From: Chitinophaga ginsengisoli
Lineage (GTDB): Bacteria > Bacteroidota > Bacteroidia > Chitinophagales > Chitinophagaceae
DNA: 64,000 nucleotides
Direction of reading: 5' to 3'
Assembly (NCBI RefSeq): GCF_003014595.1
Contig: NZ_PYGK01000003.1
Location: 310,001 to 374,000, forward strand
The notes under the pieces are model-generated. The model had not been told where the DNA came from. It searched no databases and saw nothing but the letters and a program-made list of their open reading frames with translations. Shown one piece after another: positions 26,432 to 35,834 of the stretch (position 1 is its first letter; every line of letters begins with the position of its first letter). The position numbers and the translations under genes were made by a program.

Positions 26432-27280
26432 ATGAAAACGCAGAAAATATGGTTCATAACAGGCGCATCAAAAGGTTTTGGATTGGAAATTGCCAAAGCT
26501 GCGCTTACAGCAGGTGATAAAGTAGTCGCAACAGTCAGAAGCAACGCTGATCAGTTAAGGTCTACTCTGAAAAATGAAAATGACGCACTGGTTGTAACAC
26601 TCGATGTAACCAAAGAAGATCAGGTGAAACAAGGCGTGCAGGATGCAATAAAAAAATTTGGCCGGGTAGATGTATTGGTGAATAATGCCGGCTATGGCCT
26701 GCTTGGTGCTACTGAAGAAGTATCTGACCTGGAAGTAAGAAAGCAATACGATACAAATGTTTTCGGGTTACTGAACGTTACCAGGGCTATTTTACCCTAC
26801 ATGCGCAGCCAGAAATCAGGACATATCATCAACATATCTTCCTTACTTGGCTATATAGCCTCCGTACCCGGATTCGGGCTGTATGGTTCTACCAAATTCG
26901 CAGTAGAAGGTATAACCGAGGGTCTTGCACTGGAAGTAAAACCACTGGGTATACATGTTACAACAGCGGCACCAGGGTATTTCAGAACAAAATTCGCCTC
27001 CACTGAATCCTATCAGGCGGCAGAGAAAGTCATTGATGCATACAAAGATACCGTAGGATATGTAAGAGGGTTCATCAGCCAAATAGACGGCAACCAGCCA
27101 GGCGACCCGGTAAGGCTGGCACAGGTAATCCTCAAGCTGGCTGCGAGTGAAAACCCACCAATACATTTACCACTGGGATCAGATGCGGTAGCTGCCTTCC
27201 GGGCCAAAACAGTGCAGGCTGGCAAAGAAGTAGATGAATGGGAGAGCATATCTGGCAGTACGGACTATCCAAAAGATTAA
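26432..27280 (+). CDS. SDR-family oxidoreductase
   Basis: 282 residues: TGASKGFG, NNAGYG, ISSLLG and YGSTK motifs. Very close in layout to the SDR 41 bases upstream (both have VDVLVNNAGYG-type segments and similar C-termini with SENPP), so likely an old tandem duplication and co-transcribed. Confidence 0.92.
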   Translation: MKTQKIWFITGASKGFGLEIAKAALTAGDKVVATVRSNADQLRSTLKNENDALVVTLDVTKEDQVKQGVQDAIKKFGRVDVLVNNAGYGLLGATEEVSDLEVRKQYDTNVFGLLNVTRAILPYMRSQKSGHIINISSLLGYIASVPGFGLYGSTKFAVEGITEGLALEVKPLGIHVTTAAPGYFRTKFASTESYQAAEKVIDAYKDTVGYVRGFISQIDGNQPGDPVRLAQVILKLAASENPPIHLPLGSDAVAAFRAKTVQAGKEVDEWESISGSTDYPKD

Positions 27281-27396
27281 AAAGCAATATCAGTATAGTT
27301 CGGGAGAGCTCTCACAAAGTTCGAAGATGATGCTCCCGCAGCATCAGGTGGTAGATCCCTCATGGTATTCATATCGGGGAAACATCCCTAAAATAA

Positions 27397-27425
27397 AAAG
27401 AGGACGCCTTTAGACGCCCTCTTTT
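27397..27425 (-). terminator. Hairpin terminator with U-run on minus strand
   Basis: On the minus strand AAGAGGGCGTC and GGCGTCCTCTT pair with two wobble pairs around TAAA, followed by TTTTATTTT. It ends the FtsX-type permease gene and may also serve the SDR pair. Confidence 0.75.
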
Positions 27426-27455
27426 GCTATGATCAAGCGAATTCGATAAAGATGA

Positions 27456-29855
27456 TCATTCCATTCTCAAACTCTTCACCGGGTTTGCCATCGCTGCCTT
27501 TATAGCCTGATAACCAACAGTAAGCCACGCGATAATCTCAGAGACAAGAATGGTTGACAAAAATATTCCGATACCAATATCTATTCTATATGCAAAGTGT
27601 TGCAGCCATTGATGCATTATATAGTAAGCCAATGGCGTTGCGATTAAAAAGGCAATGCCAATAAGCAGTGTAAATTCCCTGGAGATTAAATAAATGATGT
27701 TGCTTACTGATGCACCTAAAACCTTTCTAATGCCTACTTCTTTTCTACGCTGCACTGCCATGAATGAAACAAAGCCATACAAGCCAAGACAGGATATAAA
27801 TATGGCAATACCTGCAGATATCTTAAACAATTGCGAGAGCTGGCGTTCCTGCTTGTAAAAGCTGGCGATCTTATCATCGAGGAACTGGTATTCATATATA
27901 AAATCAGGGTAAGTCTTGTTCCAAATTCTTTCTATTGTCGCTAACGTTTGCTTCACATGTTGCGGCTCTACTTTTATATTGAGTAAGCGGTATACTGTTT
28001 TGAAAGAACCCAGCACTACAGGCGTCATTTCTGTTGCCAATGAGCTACCGTTAAAATTCTTCACTACGCCAACAACCGGCGCTACCATATTCCCATCCCA
28101 AAAATTTATTTTCCTCCCTATGATATCTTCAGGGTTTTTGAAGCCTAATTTCTTTACCATCATTTCATTGACCACAAATCCGTTTACAGAGTCAGCGGGA
28201 CTATACGGCTGTCCGGCGATGAACTGAATATTATACGTTTTAAAGTAATCAGCGTCAGCCCACTTAAAATCGGCCTTGAAGTCTGATTTCTTTATGGCAT
28301 TATCAAATTTAAAATCACTGTCCCAACTTGCTTTATCCATTGCGCTAAAGGCACTTAAACTTACATTCTTTATTCCAGCCTGTTGTAGCAATTCCATTTT
28401 TAAAGCATCCATTTCGGATAAGCGCTTATTGTCGTGTGCGACAGGCACCATAACAATTGCATCTTTATCAAAACCCAGGAAGGCATTTTGAAAAAGATCC
28501 ATTTGGCTCACTATAATTAATGTTCCTATAATTAAAGTCTGCGCAACTGCAAATTGAGAAACGACCAGCACTCTTCTCATAGCAAGCCCACTGGTCGTCT
28601 TGCTGGTAAACTTATTCTTCAGTACATTGATGGGATTAAATCCGGATAAAACAATTGCGGGATAGAAGCCTGATAAAAAGGTAACAATAACAGTGAGGCT
28701 GAGTAAAAATACAATCAGTGAAAAAGAGAACTGCATTTGCACCGGTGTTTGTAAGAGATGGTTGAGCAAAGGCAATGCACTAAATGCAAATCCTATGGCT
28801 ATAATAACCGAAGCCAGCGTAATGAGAAACGTTTCACTTAAAAACTGAACAACCAACTGTTTCTTACTACTACCTAACACCTTTCTGATGCCTACTTCTT
28901 TTGAACGGTTTACGGCCCGCGCAGTAGCTAGATTGATGAAGTTTATGCATGCAATAATTAAAAGAAATATGCTTACCAGGCTCAAGGCGGCAATTAGTTC
29001 TTTGCTGAAGGTCTTTCCGCTAAAAGTTCCGAACCGGCTTTCGTAGTGTATATCGTTCAACGGTTGTAGCATATAACCATGGTTGGCATATTCAGCAGGT
29101 GCATGCTTTTTTACAAAAGATTTAAGGTCATTATCAAACTGCTGTGCCGACATGTTTTCTGGAAGCACGATGAAGGTATTTAATGATCCGTCCTGGCCTG
29201 CCCAATCCATTGAAATGTCCTCACGCACGGAAGATTTAAAAGACAGTACAACCTGTGGGGGAAAGTCAGTATTGGCAGGAATATTTTTCAGAATGCCCGT
29301 TACCTTGTAAACCTGGTCGTTATTGTACTTAATGAATTTATTGATGGCGGTATGCCAATCCCCAAAATACTTTTCTGCTATTGCTTGTGTAAGCACCGCA
29401 GTATTGGGTTCTGATAATGCAGTTTTCGGATTGCCTGAAAGGAAGGGGAAATTGAATATGTCGAAAAATTCCGGCTCGGCATAAAACACGTTCTCTTTAA
29501 ATTTTTTTTGCACCGTATTAGCATTATCATCTACTACGGTCACCTGCTGATCACGTCGATCATATATGCGGGCAACGTGCTCCAGTTGCGGATAGTCTAT
29601 GCGCAGGCCTTCAGCTACAGGAAGGGCGCTACCTTCCGAATAGTTCACTCCAGCCGGCGTTTGCGTTACCGCTACCACTCTATAAATACGTTCTTTGCTT
29701 TTGTGAAAATTATCAAAACTTGTTTCATATTGAACTAATAAGAAAATAAGCAGACAGGCAGCAATACCTACTGCTAACCCGAGGGTATTAATTGCGGCAT
29801 AGGTTTTATGGTTGCGTAAATTCTGCCATGCAGTTTTTAGATAATTCATTAACAT
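27456..29855 (-). CDS. FtsX/MacB-type ABC transporter permease
   Basis: 799 residues with the usual Bacteroidota layout of two MacB-core plus FtsX units. The N-terminal WQNLRNHKTYAAINTLGLAVG starts a membrane helix (shown in part as NHKTYAAINTLGLAVG), then a periplasmic domain, three helices (SLVSIFLLIIACINFINLAT), the coupling-type motif SKEVGIRKVLGSSKKQL, a second half and RRKEVGIRKVLGAS near the end. No ATPase gene is adjacent, which is frequent in this group. Substrate unknown; a role in lipoprotein or peptide efflux is common. Confidence 0.9.
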   Translation of the reverse strand: MLMNYLKTAWQNLRNHKTYAAINTLGLAVGIAACLLIFLLVQYETSFDNFHKSKERIYRVVAVTQTPAGVNYSEGSALPVAEGLRIDYPQLEHVARIYDRRDQQVTVVDDNANTVQKKFKENVFYAEPEFFDIFNFPFLSGNPKTALSEPNTAVLTQAIAEKYFGDWHTAINKFIKYNNDQVYKVTGILKNIPANTDFPPQVVLSFKSSVREDISMDWAGQDGSLNTFIVLPENMSAQQFDNDLKSFVKKHAPAEYANHGYMLQPLNDIHYESRFGTFSGKTFSKELIAALSLVSIFLLIIACINFINLATARAVNRSKEVGIRKVLGSSKKQLVVQFLSETFLITLASVIIAIGFAFSALPLLNHLLQTPVQMQFSFSLIVFLLSLTVIVTFLSGFYPAIVLSGFNPINVLKNKFTSKTTSGLAMRRVLVVSQFAVAQTLIIGTLIIVSQMDLFQNAFLGFDKDAIVMVPVAHDNKRLSEMDALKMELLQQAGIKNVSLSAFSAMDKASWDSDFKFDNAIKKSDFKADFKWADADYFKTYNIQFIAGQPYSPADSVNGFVVNEMMVKKLGFKNPEDIIGRKINFWDGNMVAPVVGVVKNFNGSSLATEMTPVVLGSFKTVYRLLNIKVEPQHVKQTLATIERIWNKTYPDFIYEYQFLDDKIASFYKQERQLSQLFKISAGIAIFISCLGLYGFVSFMAVQRRKEVGIRKVLGASVSNIIYLISREFTLLIGIAFLIATPLAYYIMHQWLQHFAYRIDIGIGIFLSTILVSEIIAWLTVGYQAIKAAMANPVKSLRME

Positions 29856-30048
29856 AGAAAAGTAACATTAAGCGTCCGGATATAGTAATTGCAAGGTCAA
29901 CCAAGAACAATGCCATCCGCTTACTAATAATGAAAACAAGCAATCTATGAATTTAAAAAAATAAAAAGTGTACGGTTTCGATACAATAACTGTTCGTTTA
30001 TAAGGTAGTTTCAATGTCGTTTCGTTGGAGAGGAGTAGCTGCAACTGT

Positions 30049-31026
30049 TTATCTGACAACCATTCCGGTTATTTTTCCTGTTATATCATCGAGGCTTACG
30101 GGTTTTGCGTTTTTCCAATATGTTGCGATACCGTCAAGATAACCGGCCACATAAACATCATTTCCTGCCACAGCAATCATCTTGACCCCAGCACCTGCAG
30201 CTTCGTTCCCACTGGTCAATGGGAAGGCTGTCCCATTCTTCCAATAAACAACGATATTGGCGCCTGCCTGATTTCTGTCAATTCCTGCTACGTATATATC
30301 ATTACCGGATACAGCAATAGCATTTGCCCTGCAGCCCCCTGGAAGAATGAAAGGCTCACCGTTTTTCCAATACATGGCAACTTCCTTTCCATCCGCATCG
30401 ATTTTAAAACCTGCCACATAAACGTCGCTTCCGGATATTGCAATAGCACTGGCTTCTGCACTTTTTTTACCGTCTGTAAGCGCTTTTGCTTTCCCGTTTT
30501 TCCAGCAAGTGGCCACATATTCCCCTTGATCATTAGCCTGGTAACCGGCTATATAAACATCGGCTCCGCTAATGGCAATGGCATATAATTTAGCGTCTTC
30601 GCCAAACGATGTGGCCATCCCATTTTTCCAATACATCGCCTTGCTCCCATCATTTCCAATCACGTGTACATTGGGTCCGGATACGCAAATGCCGGCCGCT
30701 TTTGCATATGTTTTCCCATCAGTGAGTGTAACTGCTTTCTTATTTTTCCAATAGGTTGCAACGGTCTCCCCTCCCGTGTTATACTGATAACCGGCGATAT
30801 ATTCATCATTGCCAGATATAGCAATTGCTGACGCGCCTGCATCTGTTTTTCCATCCGTCAACTGGATCATTTCCCCGTTTTTCCAATAGTGGAGCCCAGT
30901 TCTTTTACCGGAAAAGTCATCAAATATGAATAATAGCGAAGGAGATGACTGCGCCCGAAGAATAGAGGTAGTAACCAATAATAATAATAACAGTGTGCCT
31001 GCTAATCGCTTTAATTTTCTCATCAT
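30049..31026 (-). CDS. Secreted seven-repeat protein, probable beta-propeller
   Basis: 325 residues with a signal peptide ending LRAQ. Seven repeats of about 40 residues each carry a WKN core (YWKNGE, YWKNKK, YWKNGM, CWKNGK, YWKNGE, YWKNGT, YWKNAK) and a following AIAISGNDVYVAGY-like strand pair. Seven such units suggest a seven-bladed propeller. Similar proteins are common in Bacteroidota, function unknown. The DNA is also repetitive here. Confidence 0.82.
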   Translation of the reverse strand: MMRKLKRLAGTLLLLLLVTTSILRAQSSPSLLFIFDDFSGKRTGLHYWKNGEMIQLTDGKTDAGASAIAISGNDEYIAGYQYNTGGETVATYWKNKKAVTLTDGKTYAKAAGICVSGPNVHVIGNDGSKAMYWKNGMATSFGEDAKLYAIAISGADVYIAGYQANDQGEYVATCWKNGKAKALTDGKKSAEASAIAISGSDVYVAGFKIDADGKEVAMYWKNGEPFILPGGCRANAIAVSGNDIYVAGIDRNQAGANIVVYWKNGTAFPLTSGNEAAGAGVKMIAVAGNDVYVAGYLDGIATYWKNAKPVSLDDITGKITGMVVR

Positions 31027-31196
31027 TTTTTATCGTTTTTTCGTACGCTGTTTTGGGTGACTATGTCTTGAAAGACAATCCTCAAAAATATGCTACCACC
31101 AGGATTTACGGCACTTCCTTTGGCTACTGATCGACTACAGCCGCCTCACCAGGCGTCTACAGAATGTCTACATGTTCCGTTATCAGCTTATCAGAA

Positions 31197-31228
31197 AAAA
31201 CGCCGGGCGATTCATCACCCGGCGTTTT
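31197..31228. terminator. Perfect hairpin terminator
   Basis: AAAACGCCGGG pairs with CCCGGCGTTTT around a ten-base loop, flanked by A6 on the left and T-rich sequence on the right. It ends the minus-strand haloperoxidase-like gene. Confidence 0.8.
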
Positions 31229-31277
31229 CTTTTTTATTCAAATTCCACAAGAAATGCTATCCCTCACACAGGCTCAA

Positions 31278-32831
31278 TCACTCCGCTCCATCGCTCTTCG
31301 CCCTTTTCACCGCATAATCGCCCACACTCTTTCCTACAACCAATCCTACTGCACAATCACTTTTCTCATAGTGAATGCCCGCATAAAACCTGGACTTCGC
31401 AGCTTCCTCTGCCATCGCATCGTAAGCAGCAGCTCTTTCCGGAATAATATATCCTAGTATTGTCGCGGCAGCACCACTAAACGTTGAATGCCCAGATATA
31501 TAGGAAGGGAAATTCGGAACGCCTGTAAGTGTCTTTATGTTTGGGTTCATCTGGCATGGGCGGGGATTGAAATAGGCGAACTTGGCATCCCAACAAACGA
31601 TCGCAGCATCCATTTCAGCCATGGCAAGAAGCGCCATATTACGTGCCCAACGAACCTCACTAAAATTTTTCCGGATGAAGTCTTCAGCAGCAATCGACAT
31701 CCAGTGACCTGCCGGTGTATAGGTGCCTGCGCCATCGGCCCAGAAATCTATGATACGCATCTTCTCACGGGTTGGATGTGAGGTCTGGTAATATACCGCT
31801 TCCACCTCTGCCTTCATCTCTTCACTGGAGGTGGAGGGTGGCGGACCAGGACGTAATGTGATCACTGTCAGTGAATCGAAAAGGAAGGGTTTCACTTTTC
31901 CAAACAAAGGCAGCATAGGAGGACGTTTGGGCGTTTCAAGGCTTTTCCAGGGGATCTCTCCCTTTTCAGTACACCCATCTTCCAGTTGTTTCCAAAGTGT
32001 AGCGTTGCCTACAGCTGCGCCGGCCCTGTCCCCTCTTGCCCTTGCTACAAATTTCTGCGCCACCGCTTTACCTAAAGCTTCACCAGCTTCTATATCACTA
32101 CGAACATTGGCGCCTGCAATAATACGGGCCCGTTTCTGCTCTTCCGCTTTTTGTTGAATAAACTCCTGATCACCAGGGAAAAGCAGTTTCATCATTTCTG
32201 CCGCTACTCCTGCTAATACTGCATCTTCTGAAGGATAGGCAGGGAGGTCGGATTTGGGGATCAGCACTTTCAAGGTACTATCCACTTTGTAAGGTGCCGG
32301 ACGATTGTATAGCGTTTTGTAGTACCAGGCGGCAATAAGTGCATCGTACTGTGCAGCTGCTACATAAGCGTAAGCCCTTGCTGCGTAGGGAGGATTGGCA
32401 AACGGGAATTGAGGGTATGCCAGGGGATTGCTGGCACTAGGCACCGGATAAGTACCGTCGTCATTCTGATAGGGCGGTAAATTATGTTTAGCCACCAGCT
32501 CGCGCAATATCTCGTTCCACCGTAGTACCGCTCCGGCACTCCAGTACTGTACGATTCTTTTTTCGTCGTTGGTCAGGTTTGCCTGCCAGGATTTTATTTC
32601 ATTGATCTGTGCGATGTAGTCAGGCGTATTAATAGCTCCCGGGGCTGCCACTGCAAATTCTGATGGTGATGTAAGTAATACCGGCTTCCATGTTCCGGCA
32701 TTCAGATCGATGTTGGATGGAGCAAGAGCGGGAATATTATCTGTTCTTCCTTCGATATCCTTGTTGCAGGCAATATTGGTCATTGTTGCCGTTGCAAAAA
32801 CGATCACAAAGTAAAAAATTATCCTCTTCAT
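31278..32831 (-). CDS. Vanadium-dependent haloperoxidase / PAP2-like lipoprotein
   Basis: 517 residues with a lipobox Cys near residue 22 (NIACNK). The C-terminal half has the vanadium-haloperoxidase/PAP2 signature: FNPRPCQ, FPSYISGHSTFSGAA and SRFYAGIHYEKSD, so catalytic Arg, Ser-Gly-His and Arg-His are present. Family members are either halide peroxidases or acid phosphatases; the long N-terminal part favours the haloperoxidase group. Stops one base before the barrel gene on the same strand, so the two are one operon. Confidence 0.85.
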   Translation of the reverse strand: MKRIIFYFVIVFATATMTNIACNKDIEGRTDNIPALAPSNIDLNAGTWKPVLLTSPSEFAVAAPGAINTPDYIAQINEIKSWQANLTNDEKRIVQYWSAGAVLRWNEILRELVAKHNLPPYQNDDGTYPVPSASNPLAYPQFPFANPPYAARAYAYVAAAQYDALIAAWYYKTLYNRPAPYKVDSTLKVLIPKSDLPAYPSEDAVLAGVAAEMMKLLFPGDQEFIQQKAEEQKRARIIAGANVRSDIEAGEALGKAVAQKFVARARGDRAGAAVGNATLWKQLEDGCTEKGEIPWKSLETPKRPPMLPLFGKVKPFLFDSLTVITLRPGPPPSTSSEEMKAEVEAVYYQTSHPTREKMRIIDFWADGAGTYTPAGHWMSIAAEDFIRKNFSEVRWARNMALLAMAEMDAAIVCWDAKFAYFNPRPCQMNPNIKTLTGVPNFPSYISGHSTFSGAAATILGYIIPERAAAYDAMAEEAAKSRFYAGIHYEKSDCAVGLVVGKSVGDYAVKRAKSDGAE

Positions 32832-32832
32832 A

Positions 32833-33792
32833 TCAGTTAGCTTTTAAGGTTGGAGCAGTAGATGTTGACTTCCGGGAAAAATCCAGAATGTAAAAGATGG
32901 AACCATATACAGTAGTGGCTTGTCCCACATTTCTACCGGCCACCGTGGTATTACCGCCCGCTACTATTGATAGCTGCGGCAAGGGAGGAAGGACATATTT
33001 AAAATTTGCACCGATAGTAGTTGCATTCATTTTGTTGCTGGGGAAGGGCATGTTATTGCGGGTAATATCAAATCCGCCTAATGTCGTCCAGATATTGGCT
33101 ACGGCTTCCGCTATCCAACGTTGATTTCTAAAACCTGCCCGAAAATTATAGTTCGTGGCATTGGGCATTTCTACCTCATGCGTATTGTGCAATTCGGTGG
33201 TATAATAGGACTCCCGGTCAATTTTAATATTATCCCGGAGCAGATATGTGGCAGAAGCTGTGGCAAAGAAGTCGCTCCACTTGTAATCCACCATGAGTCG
33301 TCCTAAAGCTGTTTTACTATGCAGGCCGATCGAGAGCGGCAGGTAATCGGGCGTATAATTGCTTAAAGGAAAAGATACGCCGGCAATACCCAGCACAGAT
33401 AATTTCCCGTTGCCCAGTTTTGTTTGAAATGGGCGCCATTTCAGAAAAAGGCTAAGATCCTGTATTCCATCCAGGCCTTGTAATGTTCCTGCAGAAGCTT
33501 TTGTTTTGACGTAGGGCGCACTAAAAAGGACGCTTACCTTTTTTGTGATCCCATAATTACCCATTACGGTAAGCATCTTTGTGGATACAGTCCCCAGGTT
33601 TTCATTGTTTCTTTTCCGTGTTCCTTCCCAATAATTTTTCCAGCTGCTGTAACTGTACATTGGTCCTATACAAAATTCATGCTTCGACATCATGAGCGCG
33701 TCAATATCTGTTTGTGCAGACAAGGAGTGAGGTAATAGCATGGCAAACAATAACATTGCCCCCACGCCGATTTGGGTAGTTATTTTTTTCAT
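32833..33792 (-). CDS. Outer-membrane beta-barrel protein
   Basis: 319 residues, signal peptide ending LSAQ, then alternating beta-strands typical of a MetA-pathway-like or transporter barrel (VSVLFSAPYVKTKA, LSLFLKWRPFQT, LSVLGIAGVSFPLS). Ends with YGSIFYILDF, a barrel-like C-terminal strand. Together with the lipoprotein downstream it could form an envelope unit. Ligand unknown. Confidence 0.8.
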   Translation of the reverse strand: MKKITTQIGVGAMLLFAMLLPHSLSAQTDIDALMMSKHEFCIGPMYSYSSWKNYWEGTRKRNNENLGTVSTKMLTVMGNYGITKKVSVLFSAPYVKTKASAGTLQGLDGIQDLSLFLKWRPFQTKLGNGKLSVLGIAGVSFPLSNYTPDYLPLSIGLHSKTALGRLMVDYKWSDFFATASATYLLRDNIKIDRESYYTTELHNTHEVEMPNATNYNFRAGFRNQRWIAEAVANIWTTLGGFDITRNNMPFPSNKMNATTIGANFKYVLPPLPQLSIVAGGNTTVAGRNVGQATTVYGSIFYILDFSRKSTSTAPTLKAN

Positions 33793-34155
33793 TGTTCAAG
33801 ATTTTGGTCATAAAACCTCATAGGTATGCCACTTTCATAACTTACGCTATCGTTCTACGAAATATAGAGACTAATTAAAGAAATAAACTTCCTTTGGTAT
33901 AGAACAGCATGACGATCATCGTAAACTGCTTTAAATAATACAACATGGAAACATTATAAGTTATTACTTATAATAATATGTTCACTGATTTAAATATGAC
34001 TCGAACTTCTTCCTCATAAAAATAGCAACTTTTGGCATAGTTGTGTTCCCCGTTGTTAAAATTTTTAGCGTTGTCAATTCAGGGCTCGCGCCCCAATATG
34101 TCCACTTCGGCCAAAGTAGCTTTTGTTTTAGTCCTGCCGGCAGTAATTTGCGGCT
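33793..34155. other. AT-rich intergenic stretch
   Basis: About 360 bases with no gene I can support. It contains AT-rich dyads around 33955-33980 and weak minus-strand coding character near 34000-34170 that ends ESYLNQ, too short and uncertain to call. Confidence 0.4.
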
Positions 34156-34290
34156 ATGAAAAACATTAAACAACACGGAAAAACAGCAATCGTGGTCTTA
34201 CTGCTGCTTGCACTTGTCACAGCAGCTTTACTTGAGTTTACTTCCGCAGGTCAAAAAGCGGCTTCAACCTGTATCGTAGGTGCGCCGTAA
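34156..34290 (+). CDS. 44-residue hydrophobic small protein
   Basis: MKNIKQHGKTAIVVLLLLAL starts a basic N-terminus and one hydrophobic segment, then a short tail with TSAGQKAASTC. Stop at 34290 abuts the stop of the convergent VOC gene. Could be a small membrane peptide or a truncated secreted protein; unknown function and not certain to be translated. Confidence 0.45.
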   Translation: MKNIKQHGKTAIVVLLLLALVTAALLEFTSAGQKAASTCIVGAP

Positions 34291-35007
34291 TCATATTGTC
34301 TTGTACCGTTTGTTGATAAGCAATAGTTCGTCTTCTTCTACACCTAATTGTTGTAAGATAGCATTACATTCGGCTACCCGCTTTTCATCATTCATGGCGT
34401 TTGCCAGTTCTATACGCATTAGCAGTACTTCCGCCACTTCCTTCGGGCTCTCCCTCTCCCGATGCTTCAAGGCCACATCAAGTGTTTTCGCTGCCATCAC
34501 ATCATCGTTTTTATAGTCACGAAAACGCTTTGCAACTGCCAACGCCTTCATCATCCTGCTTTGTTCACGCTTATCGGCAGCTTCCCAGTCTTCCTGATCC
34601 CGCTCGCCATGGCTGATAAAAATCACAGCGTTGCCAGAGACATCCGTCAGGGTAAAACGCGTAGCACCTGGTTTCATCCTTGACATCCTTGGGACGCCAG
34701 TATGGGGCACTTTTCCGGTATGTTGCTTAAAACGGCCGGCAAGTTCATTATATACTGCCGCTGCATCCTGCACAACTACCAGACATCCTGTAAAGGAATT
34801 GGCCTGCTTATCCAATCCTTTGACATGGCCAAAGTGCAGGGCATATCCACCGCGCTCTACCACACCATATTGATACGGCCGGGTTTGTTTATAGGTAATC
34901 GTATATCCTAACATCACCCAAAAATCAAGCGTTTCAACAACGGATGCACAAGGTAAGATAGGAATCGTAAGCCATTCCCTGCTGATACTGTATGCTGACA
35001 TATTCAA
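34291..35007 (-). CDS. VOC-family (glyoxalase/bleomycin-resistance fold) protein with helical C-terminus
   Basis: 238 residues. An N-terminal VOC domain (IPILPCASVVETLDFWVMLG, then YALHFGHVKG and GNAVIFISHGE) is followed by about 90 helical residues resembling a TPR-like tail. No clear metal triad can be assigned. Divergent from an HxlR gene with a perfect dyad between them, so probably repressed by it. A second Met at residue 3 (MSAYS) is an alternative start. Confidence 0.8.
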   Translation of the reverse strand: MNMSAYSISREWLTIPILPCASVVETLDFWVMLGYTITYKQTRPYQYGVVERGGYALHFGHVKGLDKQANSFTGCLVVVQDAAAVYNELAGRFKQHTGKVPHTGVPRMSRMKPGATRFTLTDVSGNAVIFISHGERDQEDWEAADKREQSRMMKALAVAKRFRDYKNDDVMAAKTLDVALKHRERESPKEVAEVLLMRIELANAMNDEKRVAECNAILQQLGVEEDELLLINKRYKTI

Positions 35008-35048
35008 AACATTTGGCGCAAATTAAATCATCACCGAATGCGCGGGCT

Positions 35049-35072
35049 TTTACATACTTATTTGTATGTAAA
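35049..35072. promoter_or_regulatory. Candidate HxlR operator, perfect 9-base dyad
   Basis: TTTACATAC and GTATGTAAA flank a six-base spacer between the divergent VOC and HxlR genes. Length and placement fit a winged-helix dimer operator controlling both directions. Confidence 0.6.
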
Positions 35073-35106
35073 GTAAGATGCCACCACCAAATTGTATTTT
35101 TGTGGT

Positions 35107-35448
35107 ATGGCGAACTTTACCTACCAGGGCAGACTATACTACAATCCTATTGAACTCACAATGGCATTCATTGGCGGAACCTGGAAAATGCCAATTTTGT
35201 TAGCGTTACGCAAAGGTGCTGTCAGGTATGGCGACTTAAGAAAAACAATTCCACATATCAATGATAAGATGTTATATAGTCAGCTACGTGACCTGGAGAA
35301 GAAAGGCATGATCCAAAGAAAGGTATATCAGACAAAGCCACCACGGGTAGATTATATGTTGACTGAACTGGGTAAGAAGTCTATTAAGCTGATTGATAAA
35401 ATAAACAATTTTGGAGAGTATTTGATGGAGGTAGAAGGTATTGAATAA
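35107..35448 (+). CDS. HxlR-family transcriptional regulator
   Basis: 113 residues from ATG 35107 (MANFTYQGRLYYNP); a five-codon extension is less typical. HxlR winged helix: FIGGTWKMPILLALRKGAV, YGDLRKTIPHINDKMLYSQ, LRDLEKKGMIQRK, PPRVDYMLTELGKK. It lacks the usual N-terminal Cys, so it probably senses something other than thiol oxidation. Faces the VOC gene across the dyad. Confidence 0.9.
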   Translation: MANFTYQGRLYYNPIELTMAFIGGTWKMPILLALRKGAVRYGDLRKTIPHINDKMLYSQLRDLEKKGMIQRKVYQTKPPRVDYMLTELGKKSIKLIDKINNFGEYLMEVEGIE

Positions 35449-35518
35449 GAAGACAAAAGGCGCCCCATCTATGCATATCTGGTTTTTGATATTGGATATG
35501 ATTCTCTAACTTGAGCTT

Positions 35519-35743
35519 ATGAAAATGAGATCAATTATTCCAGGCATCACTGTTTCCAGGGCACATAGCCTGATCAAAGCAGACCTTATTGATGAATATC
35601 GTTTCCTGGTGCATCCTTTGATCATGGGTAGCCGAAAAAAATTCTTCAAAGAAGGTTTTCCCCTTAGCAAACTGAAACTGGTGCATTCGGAGCAATTGGA
35701 TTTGGGCGTAGCGCAGTTGATCTATGAAAAAGCATCCAGCTGA
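35519..35743 (+). pseudogene. C-terminal fragment of a RibD/DHFR-like protein
   Basis: 74 residues: SLIKADLIDEYRFLVHPLIM, then KFFKEGFPLSKLKLVHSEQL and a hydrophobic end. This is the C-terminal third of dihydrofolate-reductase-family (RibD C-terminal) proteins, which are usually about 180 residues; the NADPH-binding N-terminus is missing. ATG at 35519 may be fortuitous. An HxlR gene is often beside such genes, so this was probably its original partner. Confidence 0.75.
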
Positions 35744-35834
35744 TATACCTACACGCTCGATGTCAATTGTCCTGACAGTGTCTGTACAATTGACATCGAG
35801 CGCAAGTTAAATCATCACTGAGTCGAAAAACAGC

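Noticed and set aside
30049..31026. Regular DNA repeats as a CRISPR array
   Set aside because: The repeats are codon-phased, about 120 bases apart, variable and lie in a long open frame with signal peptide; no spacers.
35095..35102. TATTTTTG as the -7 box of the HxlR gene
   Set aside because: Too close to the start codon and without a TTTG at the right distance; it could only apply to a leaderless transcript.
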